Part shown: positions 1 through 7,027 of the stretch, in pieces
How the letters are laid out: each line of letters begins with the position of its first letter
Position numbering within the stretch: position 1 is the stretch's first letter
Source: Chlamydia trachomatis
GTDB lineage: Bacteria; Chlamydiota; Chlamydiia; Chlamydiales; 2-12-FULL-49-11
Reading direction: 5' to 3'
Assembly: GCA_945870925.1 (NCBI GenBank)
Contig: CAMBTZ010000048.1
Location: forward strand, 1-10,210
Length of the DNA: 10,210 nt
Program-made: the position numbers and the translations under genes
The notes under the pieces: model-generated
Seen by the model: only the letters and a program-made list of their open reading frames with translations
Told to the model about the DNA's origin: nothing
The model's database searches: none

Positions 1-2
1 AT

Positions 3-881
3 CAGTTAATGGAGCGTTTTTTATCTGATGGTGGCCTTGAGCATCATCGTTCAAGAGAAGACACCCTGCGCCATTTGGAATATTGGAAAAGCCGGGTAGG
101 GGAATATGGCCTCGTTCATATTACTTCAGAGCTAGTGGGAAAAGAGAGAAAGTTTTTAGCAGATACACCGACACATAAAGGGACAAAGCGGAGCGCTGCA
201 ACCACAAATAGATATATGGCAAGTCTCTCCTCCCTTTTGACATATGCGGTTCGAGAGCTCAAGTGGATAGGAGAAAATCCTTGCCTTCATGTGATGAAAC
301 TCAAAGAGAGTAGCGGAAGAGATCGAGTTCTGTCCCATGAAGAAATTCTGAGACTGCTTTCGACGTGCAGAGAAAGTCGCTCGCCCTATCTTTTTTGTGT
401 TGTTTTGCTTGGCTTTACTACCGGTGCGCGCTTAGGGGAGATTTTAAACCTTGAATGGCGACATGTCGATCTAGAGAACAAGCTTGCCTGCCTTCGGGAA
501 ACCAAAAATGGAAGGCCCCGTAGTATTGCTTTGGCCGACGAAGTCATAGCAGAACTCAAAATGCTCTATGATGGTAGAAACCCCTTAAAACCTTTAGTAT
601 TTGCAAGTAAAACTGCTTTTGGGAGGATCGACATCAAAAAAGCCTGGCAAGTAGCCCTAGAAAGAGCAGCTATTGAGGATTTCCATTTTCACGACATCCG
701 GCACTGTTTTGCAAGCCTAGCTGCAAGTCAAGGCGCATCCAATCTCGAGTTGGCGACAGCTATGGGTCATAGGACTCTAAGCATGTTACAGCGCTATACC
801 CATCTTGATGTCCAAGTCACTAAAAAATTTAGTAAACAAATTTCTGAAAAGCTCATGCAACCACAAGGAGAGAGCTTATGA
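3..881 (+). CDS. Tyrosine recombinase / phage-type integrase, 5'-partial
   Basis: Site-specific DNA recombinase of the phage integrase (tyrosine recombinase) family, which cuts and rejoins DNA through a 3'-phosphotyrosine. Counting from the ATG at 9, the catalytic set is complete: R141 in TGARLGE, K166 in ETKNGRP, H228-D-I-R231, H254 in MGHRT and the nucleophile Y263 in RYTHL. Residues 1-90 match the end of the SAM-like core-binding domain. The frame stays open to the left window edge, and family members usually carry an extra N-terminal arm-binding domain, so the true start is probably outside the window and the ATG at 9 is internal. It ends in an ATGA overlap with the DUF1016 gene. The intact catalytic residues suggest activity if the N-terminus is intact. 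It probably mobilised this island; no att site was identified. Confidence 0.93.
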   Translation, partial: QLMERFLSDGGLEHHRSREDTLRHLEYWKSRVGEYGLVHITSELVGKERKFLADTPTHKGTKRSAATTNRYMASLSSLLTYAVRELKWIGENPCLHVMKLKESSGRDRVLSHEEILRLLSTCRESRSPYLFCVVLLGFTTGARLGEILNLEWRHVDLENKLACLRETKNGRPRSIALADEVIAELKMLYDGRNPLKPLVFASKTAFGRIDIKKAWQVALERAAIEDFHFHDIRHCFASLAASQGASNLELATAMGHRTLSMLQRYTHLDVQVTKKFSKQISEKLMQPQGESL

Positions 882-1333
882 ATCAAAAAAGTCTTATAGA
901 GCCTGAAAAAGCAGATCTTTCTATTCCGCCCCAACTTATAGCAGATCTACGTACTATGATTGAAGAGACGCGGCGCTCGGTAGCTACAACCGTCAATGCT
1001 GGATTAACCCTTCTTTATTGGCAGGTAGGTAATAGAATGTCAACGGAAGTGATTAAGGGTGAGAGAGCTGAATATGGGAAACAAATTGTCGCCACAGTGT
1101 CGCGACAATTAGCAATCGAATATGGTAAAGGATTTTTAGAGAAAAGTTTGCACCGAATGATTCAATTTGCAGGTCTTTTTCCCGATCAACAAATTATATT
1201 GGGCTTGGCTAGACATTTGAGCTGGTCACACTTTAGATTGCTTTTGCCGATAAAAGATACCCTTAAACGAGAATTTTACGCTGAGCTATGTAGAGTGGAG
1301 AGCCCCCTGTGTCAGCGTAGTTGTCGCATTTAG
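878..1333 (+). pseudogene. DUF1016 (YhcG-type) N-terminal domain protein, 3'-truncated by an IS remnant
   Basis: This matches the N-terminal domain of the DUF1016/YhcG family, whose full-length members (about 350 residues) carry a C-terminal PDDEXK nuclease-like domain. Hallmarks are a start region with ADLRTMIEETR, LLYWQVGNRM around residues 46-55, YGKQIVATVSRQL around 66-78, the GFLEKSLHRM stretch and LSWSHFRLLLPI near 113-124. Family similarity stops after AELCRVE (about base 1299). The last 11 or so residues and the stop codon appear to come from the inserted IS3-like end. The nuclease domain is absent, so nuclease function is presumably lost. The ATG at 878 overlaps the integrase stop by 4 bases and has AAGGAG upstream, so the pair was translationally coupled. 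DUF1016 genes often sit beside integrases or restriction genes on islands. Confidence 0.85.
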
Positions 1334-1461
1334 TTAATCCTAGGAGGGTTATCAAAATGCAGGCAAAGTATTCAAAACAATTTAAAATAGAGTCAGTTAG
1401 GAAGGTTTTAGCAAGAGGCCCTGGAGGAAAGGTCTTACTGAATTTTATAAAAAGCATATAA
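1300..1461 (+). mobile_element. IS3-like element remnant (left end plus start of orfA)
   Basis: After the break in DUF1016 comes a different sequence with a strong AGGAGG ribosome binding site (1342-1347) and an ATG at 1357. The 34-codon ORF 1357-1461 begins MQAKYSKQFKIESVRKVL, which resembles the first helix of IS3-family OrfA (the helix-turn-helix transposase subunit). Similarity is lost after about residue 22, before the second helix, and the ORF then runs into a TAA. The rest of OrfA and all of OrfB are missing, so this is a dead remnant. The left boundary lies somewhere in 1298-1310; the exact inverted repeat cannot be fixed without a reference copy. Confidence 0.5.
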
Positions 1462-1751
1462 AGCGTATAAATGGGTAACCTAAAAAGGGCTTGAATTTTA
1501 TAATGTCTCATTTTATAAAATGGGTCCTGGAAAAGAGAGGGCGGGGTGTATATAAACTCCCTGCCCTAAGTTTTTTAGCGAATTAAATTTACATTGATAA
1601 TTTTACTGCGTCTGTATCTTTGTTTACCATTCGCTTGCATCGCTCTTCTGAAAACACACGTCCTGCTTCAGCGCCGGCTAATGGCAAATGCATACCAATG
1701 ACACATACTGTGTAAACTTATCAAAGTAATTAAATCCACTATAATAAACAA
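1462..1751. other. Non-coding stretch between the IS3-like remnant and the Cys-rich gene
   Basis: No convincing gene. Besides the terminator it holds an 11-base direct repeat, GAATTTTATAA at 1493-1503, whose other copy lies at 1440-1450 inside the IS remnant, and a perfect 14-base palindrome CATTTTATAAAATG (1509-1522). A locally more GC-rich stretch (about 1610-1690) contains a minus-strand ORF of 34 codons, 1589-1693, starting MHLPLAGAEAGRVF. It has no visible ribosome binding site and I do not recognise it. It could be the tail of a lost gene or chance. Confidence 0.4.
1538..1576 (+). terminator. Probable rho-independent terminator
   Basis: AGGGCGGGG (1538-1546) pairs with CCCTGCCCT (1559-1567), giving nine pairs including one G-U, around a 12-base AT-rich loop. 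It is followed by AAG and six T residues (1571-1576). The T tract is only on the plus-strand side, so it fits termination of rightward transcription from the integrase/DUF1016/IS remnant direction. Confidence 0.6.
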
Positions 1752-2915
1752 TCAACTAGATGTTGTAGTGCTCCAAGTTAAATTGTAGAATCCCAGAAAG
1801 TTACCAATCGGAGTAAGACCGTCAGGCTGATATATATTCGCAGTTGTTATATTAGTTGATACTTGATTATCCGAAATCAAACCTGTTCCGGTAATTACAG
1901 TTGTTGTGTTATCTGGCCCAGATGCAATTTGAATTGTGCCAGTAACACCATTAAAAATTGTAAGATTAATAGGGTCAATTTCATTTAATCTCCATTGAGA
2001 AGTAGAAAACTGAAAATTCCCATTATTGTTAATATCGCGACAAATTAAGTAAAATGATCGTTCGGATAAGTTATTATGAAATGTTTCTAGCGAAAAAGGT
2101 AATATAACGTTCAAATTAAATAAGCCTGTATCAGTTTGGGTTAAATTAAATGACTGAGAGGTGCTGTTGTCTTTACTTGATAGTGTTCTAGAAAAGCAAG
2201 TTGGTGGCATTTGTGTACTATCGCAGTTCTGAGAGGGGCAGCAGCTAGTTCCGCACCCGAATCCGTTCGAGCATTGTTCACATGTGCCATTATTAATATA
2301 CTCTCCAATTGGACAACAATTATTTAAATCAGCGGCAGTTTGACCAGTAGGACAATTAATGCACTGACCAAGAGGTGAACTCGAACTTGGATTTTGATAC
2401 ACTTGACCATCTGGACATCTCATTTGATTACAATAGTTAGGGTTGATTTTCATTTGATAATTAGGATTGTCTGTAAATTCTATAGAATAGACTTTGGTTC
2501 CATTTACTGTTGGAGAAGTAAAATCATACGATATAACTTGTGCTCCAAAATTTGCTAAAGCAAGGCATAAGCCAATAGTAGTTGCCCAGGGTGGGTTATT
2601 AGTGTAGCATTGATGGAAACACGCTTCATAAGTATCATCCTTTATAAATCCACTATTTGATTGACCCGATAGATTTATAACAGTACTCGAGATAGGCTGA
2701 ATACCAGGAATAGAAACATTGAGATTGTTCACCGGAATAGAGGGATAGGGAGAGGGATAGGGAGAGTTAGTAGCGATTGTACCTGTTGCGGTTATGCCGG
2801 ATGGAACTGTATAATTTCCATTGGGAAAGGTGGTAAACCCTGAAATATTAGTTAGATTCCCACTTGTATAATTCAGATAAATATCCTGAGATGTATTATT
2901 AGTTATTTTCAACAT
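1752..2915 (-). CDS. Cys-rich, Asn/Thr/Ser-rich hypothetical protein
   Basis: I do not recognise this 387-residue protein. The layout seen is an N-terminal Asn/Thr/Ser-rich, probably beta-rich segment (1-98) with a SPYPSPYPS repeat at 51-59. A Cys-rich centre follows, with 13 of the protein's 17 cysteines between residues 162 and 240. Spacings there such as CPDGQ, CPTGQ, CCPIGEY, CEQC and CGTSCCP recall furin-like or EGF-like disulfide modules. The C-terminal Thr-rich beta-like region (250-387) contains a GTIQIASGP stretch. There is no N-terminal signal peptide and no transmembrane helix, so how disulfides would form is unclear unless it is exported by a dedicated secretion system; a surface, structural or effector role is only speculation. 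The ATG at 2915 has AAAGG about 8 bases upstream. It is the only complete minus-strand gene here and is flanked by transposon debris. Confidence 0.75.
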   Translation of the reverse strand: MLKITNNTSQDIYLNYTSGNLTNISGFTTFPNGNYTVPSGITATGTIATNSPYPSPYPSIPVNNLNVSIPGIQPISSTVINLSGQSNSGFIKDDTYEACFHQCYTNNPPWATTIGLCLALANFGAQVISYDFTSPTVNGTKVYSIEFTDNPNYQMKINPNYCNQMRCPDGQVYQNPSSSSPLGQCINCPTGQTAADLNNCCPIGEYINNGTCEQCSNGFGCGTSCCPSQNCDSTQMPPTCFSRTLSSKDNSTSQSFNLTQTDTGLFNLNVILPFSLETFHNNLSERSFYLICRDINNNGNFQFSTSQWRLNEIDPINLTIFNGVTGTIQIASGPDNTTTVITGTGLISDNQVSTNITTANIYQPDGLTPIGNFLGFYNLTWSTTTSS

Positions 2916-2948
2916 ATAGAAACCTTTGTTAATTTTTTTATTAACTTA

Positions 2949-2957
2949 ATTGTAGCA
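2949..2957 (-). promoter_or_regulatory. Putative extended -10 promoter of the Cys-rich gene
   Basis: Reading the minus strand, TGCTACAAT lies 34 bases upstream of the ATG at 2915. It matches an extended -10 element (TGnTAnAAT type). The region further upstream is an alternating TA tract (2960-2971) with no good -35 box at 17 bases, which extended -10 promoters can tolerate. This is a pattern match only. Confidence 0.35.
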
Positions 2958-3015
2958 GAATATATATATATATTTATAAACTATTGATAATAAATGGGTT
3001 CTGGCTTGCAATTAT

Positions 3016-3043
3016 GCCGGCGATTCCCGCTTTCCTTGGGAGG
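3016..3043. repeat. Degenerate REP-like palindrome
   Basis: GCCGGC (3016-3021) is followed by ATTCCCGCTTTCCTTGGGAG (3023-3042), in which TCCC (3025-3028) can pair with GGGA (3038-3041). This resembles the dispersed ATTCCCGCTTTCGCGGGAAT-type palindromes of many proteobacteria, with the right arm partly mutated. It is richer in GC than its surroundings and lies about 125 bases before a REP-associated transposase remnant, the usual partner of such repeats. Identification as a REP is inference from resemblance and position. Confidence 0.3.
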
Positions 3044-3167
3044 TCCCTTTTTTAGGGTTTCTTTAAAATGATAGGTGCCAATCATGCAGTTATGCAGTTT
3101 GAAAAAAAATCAAATTTTTTGTATCATTTTTTTTCCATTTATAGTAAAAAATTAAGGAGATGTAAGG

Positions 3168-3584
3168 ATCGCAAGACTGAGAAGACACCATTGTGCTGGA
3201 AGTTTTTATCATGTAATGGTGAGGGGAAATGAAATGAAAGGAAGAAAATATTTTTTTCAGACAACAATCGCTATGAAATGTGTTTATTATTGCAGGATGG
3301 TAGAGATATGTATGGTCATGAAATTCATACTTTTTGTTTTAAGAGAAATCACATTCATTTATTAATTGCAAATTGCAAACGTGCCGCTTGGAAAGATTAT
3401 GCACAATCTTTAGTCGCGTTACAGCAATAAAATCAATAAGAGGCATGGAAGGGTAGGGCACTTATTTCAAGGGGGATATAAACCTATTTTGGTTCAATAC
3501 GGCATTTACTTTATGCGATTACTAAGATATATTCATAGAAATCCGGTTAGGGCGTGTATTGTAAACCTGAGTATCGGGTTTTAA
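3168..3584 (+). pseudogene. REP-associated tyrosine transposase (Y1/HUH, IS200-like), decayed
   Basis: Conceptual translation across three frames gives a recognisable REP-associated tyrosine transposase (Y1_Tnp superfamily). Its start region reads ARLRRHHCAGSFYHVMVRGN, followed by RYEMCLLLQDG, the HUH-type metal-binding pair in NHIHLLI, GHLFQGGYKPILV, and the terminal RYIHRNPVRA. Such single-strand transposases act on REP hairpins. At least three lesions are visible. The expected start codon is ATC at 3168, eight bases after a good AAGGAG (3154-3159). A frame change falls in the poly-T run at 3251-3257. A second lies near 3425, with TAA at 3428-3430. The region expected to carry the catalytic tyrosine is also eroded. 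The reading frame ends in sequence that probably belongs to the adjoining IS982 end. Confidence 0.85.
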
Positions 3585-4076
3585 ACCACAACTGAAAAGG
3601 CTTCAAAGAAGTTCTTAAATTTTAAAGAAGGCTTTTTTGGTTGGCGTGTATATGCAACTAGTCCTGAAAGTAAATTAATCAAAAAATTGACCGGTGATCT
3701 GTGCCGGGAGTGCTCTATCTGCGAAATGTTTTTTAATTGATCATTTACTGTTTCAATGATGGATCGTTTACGTAATAGAATCTTATCCATTATAGGAAGA
3801 AGTCTTTGTTTCATTTTTGATTTTTATCCTGTTATTACTTGTACACCTTGTTTGAATAGTTTTTCTGCTATTTTTGCAGAAATATAACCTTTATCACCAA
3901 ATAATTTTCCCCAGAGTCCGCAGGAAAGCGTTTCTAGCATGTTCACATCTGCTACATTTGCTGCTGTTAACTGGAATGATAATATTTCCCCTTTGTCATT
4001 GATTACCAAATGAAGTTTGAGACCATAAAACCATCCTGTTGTAGTTTTCCCTAACTTTGATAACCCTTTTGAAGGT
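3565..4076 (-). mobile_element. Partial IS982-family insertion sequence
   Basis: The element is defined by its transposase remnant on the minus strand. Its transposase-3' end is tentatively placed at 3565, where ACCTGAGTATCGGGTT begins; IS982-family ends start with AC. That position coincides with the end of recognisable REP-associated transposase sequence. The other end is missing: transposase similarity stops between about 4065 and 4090, where the DUF3987 reading frame begins on the opposite strand. No second terminal repeat or target duplication can be paired, so the element was deleted on that side and cannot transpose. Confidence 0.6.
3581..4076 (-). pseudogene. IS982-family transposase, N-terminally truncated, with internal stop
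   Basis: C-terminal half of an IS982-family DDE transposase (full length about 290 residues). Reading leftward on the minus strand: LGKTTTGWFYGLKLHLVIND, LTAANVADVN, the second catalytic Asp in FGDKGY, then LLRKRSIIETVNDQLKNISQ carrying the catalytic Glu, and finally YTRQPKKPSLKF. Roughly the first 120 residues, including the first catalytic Asp, are gone. An in-frame ochre codon (minus-strand TAA, 3826-3824) lies between VQVITG and KSKMKQRL. The reading frame is otherwise continuous across it, so this is a nonsense change, not a frameshift. Upstream the frame hits TGA at 4093-4091, already beyond the junction with the DUF3987 gene. It is not functional. Confidence 0.9.
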
Positions 4077-4077
4077 T

Positions 4078-5450
4078 TGCCAAAAAAGTTTCAGCTTGAG
4101 CTTAAACCGGTTCCTTCGTTTCCACTGGATGCATTCCCAGATAAAATTAAAGAATACCTTTCGGCTATTTCGGCTCAGTACTCTCAAGTCTCTGATTATG
4201 CAGTGACAGCTTTTATTACTAGCATAGGTGGTCTGATTGGACGTTCTATACATTTACGAATGCGTCAGGTTGATTCATGGTATGAAACGACCAATTGTTG
4301 GAGTGCTCTTATAGGTCCGCCATCAGCAAAGAAAAGTCCTATTGTGCGAAGAATATTTGCTATCTTTAAACGACTAGATCTCAGAGCAGCAGAACAATTT
4401 CAAAAAGCTGAGAAAGAGTATAAAGTTCGGAAACAATTTGCGATTGCAGAGGGGGATGATTTTGATGAGCCTCCTCCCATCAGACGGAGATATATTACGG
4501 ATGATAGCACGACTCCTAAGCTTAGAGAACTTTTGGCGGGAAATCCCCGAGGAATTATTTTTCGCAATGATGAGTTAAAAGGGAAGCTTGAACGGTTTGA
4601 TAAAATGGGGAATGAAGGGGATAGGTCATTTTTAATGAGCTGTTGGTCGGGATTGGAAGATTATTCGGAGGATCGTATGTGTAGGCCTTCTCAACTTAAT
4701 ATTCCGCTTGCGCTAACGTGGATTGGCTGCATTCCTCCCGGGCCCCTTCATCATTATTTAAGAGAGGCGATGAGTAAAGGGGGTGGAGCAGATGGATTTA
4801 TGCAACGCTTTCAATTTGTCTGCTATCCGGATCATAATGCGCAGTTTGTTCTTGCAAAAGAAGGTGTGCCTGCTGAGCTTGAAGAGAAGATACAGTCCCT
4901 TTTTGATCAATTGGAGAGTCAAGAAAATCGGGATCTTTGTTTTTCTGGAGAGGCTCAGGCTTCATTTGATACGTGGCTTGTAGAAAATGAGAATAATGCA
5001 CGCTCTGGCAAACATCCCCCTTATTGGGAAAGTCATCTTGGCAAACAGGCAAAGGTGGTAGCGGTGTGCGTAATCATTCTCCACAGGATTAACGAGATTC
5101 TAGAGAGCACTCAATCAAACGAAGTTGATTTGGAAACGCTTAATTCAGCTTTTGTAATACAAAAATATTATTTAGAGCATGCTAAACGTTGTTATGAAAG
5201 TGTATCGGGAGGAGCTGTAAGTGATGCAGAGATTATATTGGATCTATTACAAAAAAAGCGCATTTCAAACAGATTCAAAGCTCAAGACATCTATCATCAA
5301 GGTTTGGGGGGACTGTCAGATTCTAATCGAGTACGAGCAGCTTTGGATCTATTAAAAGACTTTAATTGGCTTGCGAATGAAAAAATAAAGACTCAAGGGA
5401 GAAGTCACGAGTATTGGATTCTGCACCCGAGAGCTTTTGAAAAAAACTGA
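4078..5450 (+). CDS. DUF3987 primase/helicase-like protein, probably 5'-truncated
   Basis: DUF3987 family, the P-loop ATPase/helicase-like part of replication proteins found on phages, plasmids and islands, often joined to an N-terminal primase-polymerase. Counting from the TTG at 4077, the protein opens with the family's typical PVPSFPLDAFPDKIKEYL and continues into VTAFITSIGGLIGRSI. The Walker A-like GPPSAKKSP lies at 80-88 (Lys replaces the usual second Gly, which this family tolerates), and a Walker B-like IIFRNDEL near 165-172. The last 75 or so residues look like a winged helix (RVRAALDLLKDFNWL). There is no real ribosome binding site: GAAGG lies only a base or so from the TTG, exactly at the IS982 junction. 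The N-terminal part, possibly a primase domain, is therefore probably lost. The ATPase core has no internal stop, so the damage may be recent or a residual product may still be made. Confidence 0.8.
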
Positions 5451-5458
5451 TTTTTAAC

Positions 5459-5508
5459 TTTACCCCCATTAACCACAGAAAGGTGTTTTTGCGGTTAATG
5501 AGGGTTAA
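5459..5508. repeat. Imperfect 18-bp inverted repeat with 14-base loop
   Basis: The left arm 5459-5476 (TTTACCCCCATTAACCAC) and right arm 5491-5508 (GCGGTTAATGAGGGTTAA) pair at 15 of 18 positions around AGAAAGGTGTTTTT. The repeat sits just past the DUF3987 stop and ends a few bases before the AGGAG (5514-5518) of the next gene. No T tract follows, so it is a poor intrinsic terminator. It could be an operator, an attenuating hairpin or a protein-binding site for the neighbouring replication gene. Confidence 0.6.
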
Positions 5509-5525
5509 CTAATAAGGAGAAAAAT

Positions 5526-6386
5526 ATGACTACAGAGAAACAATTGATCGCAAATCAACAAAACGCTCTCGCTTCAACAGGGCCTATAACAATTGAGGGA
5601 AAGGCTATTGTTGCTACTAATCCCGTTAAACACGGTATTTTTACCAAAAATCTCATCGTGGATTCTTCTATTTATGGTGAAAGAGAGAGCGACTATCTGG
5701 AACTACTTGAAAACCTCAAGAGTTGCTTTAATCCTCAAAATCAGATGGAGAGTCTCCTCGTTGAAAAAATCGCTATCGATTTTTGGCGCCTCCGTCGAGT
5801 TATCCGTTTTGAGGTCGGAGGAATCGAAGAACATTTAGGATCGCTCCTTCGAGCATTCTATAATTATGGGAAAAGAACGAATCCAGAGTTGGATAAACAA
5901 ATTGAACATCATGAAAGCGATATCATTTGGATCACTACTTATATCAAATGTCTCAAAAACAATCAGGTTGAATTCGATAGCCCTACTTGGATGGGGAAAG
6001 GGATCGAGAGTAATATCACTGAGGATTTATACCTCTTGGCGCGAAACCTGCCTACCCTTTCCTATCAAGAGAAAGAGGCCCTTCCTTATGACAACTTTGC
6101 AAAGCTTAAGGTTATTATTGAATTTCAAGGCTATACATCAAAAACCAGCATTAGTAACAGACTTATTGAACTTTATTTAAATGAGATACAAAGACTTGAA
6201 AGCGCAATCAAAGCATTCAAGAAAGACCAATTAGAGAATATGACCTCCGATAATCTCAATTGTATGCTTGGGAGTCTTCCTTATGATAATAAGGTGGATA
6301 AAGTTCTAAAATACGAGAGGTCTCTACAAAAGTCGATCTTCCAAAATCTCTTCTTGTTGAAAAAACTTCAAGGTGTGTTTCAGTAG
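5526..6386 (+). CDS. STGPxTxEGK-type hypothetical protein
   Basis: Function unknown. The N-terminus carries the widespread signature N10-x2-N13 ... S17-T-G-P ... E24-G-K26 ... N32 ... H36-G37. In many bacteria this opens proteins reading roughly NAxxSTGPxTxEGKxxxxxNxxxHG, frequent in multicopy or mobile regions. The signature is followed by an E/L-rich helical stretch (ESLLVEKIAIDFWRLRRVIRFE, about 75-96), also typical of the group, then a less conserved helical C-terminus with a Lys-rich segment near 230-240. The basic conserved N-terminal motif might contact nucleic acid, but no catalytic motif is seen. The ATG at 5526 has a clear AGGAG (5514-5518). The gene stands alone between an inverted repeat and a 125-base gap, and need not be co-transcribed with the DUF3987 gene. 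Confidence 0.85.
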   Translation: MTTEKQLIANQQNALASTGPITIEGKAIVATNPVKHGIFTKNLIVDSSIYGERESDYLELLENLKSCFNPQNQMESLLVEKIAIDFWRLRRVIRFEVGGIEEHLGSLLRAFYNYGKRTNPELDKQIEHHESDIIWITTYIKCLKNNQVEFDSPTWMGKGIESNITEDLYLLARNLPTLSYQEKEALPYDNFAKLKVIIEFQGYTSKTSISNRLIELYLNEIQRLESAIKAFKKDQLENMTSDNLNCMLGSLPYDNKVDKVLKYERSLQKSIFQNLFLLKKLQGVFQ

Positions 6387-6511
6387 AGAGATCAGTGAGG
6401 GGAATGAGATAAAAATTGGGTTTGTTTTGGAAAAAAATCTTTTGCTCTTCAAAGAAACGGTACAAAATGTCATCATCTATTCATATGCAAAACCTCTTTA
6501 AATGAGCCTTA

Positions 6512-7027
6512 ATGACTGTAACGATTCGACAAGCCATAACAGAAGATGCTCAAGTTATCACTTGTGCTGAGAAAGAGATAGCTAAGACGCCTGGCTATTT
6601 CTGCTCCAACCCATCCGAATTAAGTGAAGAAAGTGTAAGACATACCATTGAATCGCCTCTGAGTATTTATTTAGTCGCCGAGTGCAATGGTCAAATAGTT
6701 GGTCATGCCTTTCTGGAATCCTATTCACTAAAATCACTCTCTCATCTTGCAGATCTAAATATTGCTGTTCACTTAGGGTGGCAGAAGAAAGGGATTGGCC
6801 GGGCCCTATTACTAGAAATCATTGAACGGGCTAAAAACTCAGGCGTTATAGAAATTATTCAATTAAATGTAAGAGCCTCAAACATCATAGCCATATCTCT
6901 TTATAAAAAACTAGGATTCCAAGAAGAGGGTAGATTAAAGAATCGGCTAAAAATCAATGATGACTATATTGACGATGTGGTCATGGCATTAGATATTAGA
7001 AGCTCTAAGGAGTCTCGTGACAAATAA
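6512..7027 (+). CDS. GNAT-family N-acetyltransferase (first in operon)
   Basis: Acetyl-CoA-dependent N-acetyltransferase of the GNAT fold, 171 residues. Motif A is Q91-KKG-I-G96-R, the pyrophosphate-binding loop (Q/RxxGxG). It is preceded by the beta4 strand ADLNIAVHLGW and followed by VIEIIQLNVRASNIIAISLYKKLGF (about 112-136), which supplies the Asn and Tyr typical of motif B. The ending EEGRLKNRLKINDDYIDDVVMAL resembles RimJ/phosphinothricin-type acetyltransferases. The substrate (drug, amine or protein N-terminus) cannot be told. The ATG at 6512 has no Shine-Dalgarno sequence; the nearby ATG at 6502 is out of frame. It overlaps the next gene by 11 bases and is probably the first gene of the 6512-10053 operon. 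Confidence 0.9.
   Translation: MTVTIRQAITEDAQVITCAEKEIAKTPGYFCSNPSELSEESVRHTIESPLSIYLVAECNGQIVGHAFLESYSLKSLSHLADLNIAVHLGWQKKGIGRALLLEIIERAKNSGVIEIIQLNVRASNIIAISLYKKLGFQEEGRLKNRLKINDDYIDDVVMALDIRSSKESRDK

Noticed and set aside
1263..1511. Minus-strand ORF of 82 codons
   Set aside because: It is antisense to the DUF1016 tail and the IS3-like OrfA start, which has a good ribosome binding site and family resemblance; the minus-strand product has none.
3096..3122. A-rich/T-rich inverted stretch that could be a terminator
   Set aside because: The stem would consist only of A-T pairs without a GC-rich core, expected by chance in this AT-rich spacer.
3996..4253. Minus-strand ORF of 85 codons
   Set aside because: It reads the IS982 remnant in the wrong frame and then runs antisense to the DUF3987 gene; the correct transposase frame is the neighbouring one.
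4783..5052. Overlapping short ORFs on both strands
   Set aside because: Both lie inside the DUF3987 coding frame, whose protein is recognisable; no ribosome binding sites or domains.
5593..6180. Alternative plus-strand ORFs of 81 and 104 codons
   Set aside because: They are shadows inside the 286-residue STGP-type gene, which carries the conserved signature and the ribosome binding site.
6256..6465. Minus-strand ORF of 69 codons across the gap after the STGP gene
   Set aside because: Half of it is antisense to coding sequence, and there is no start signal or recognisable similarity.
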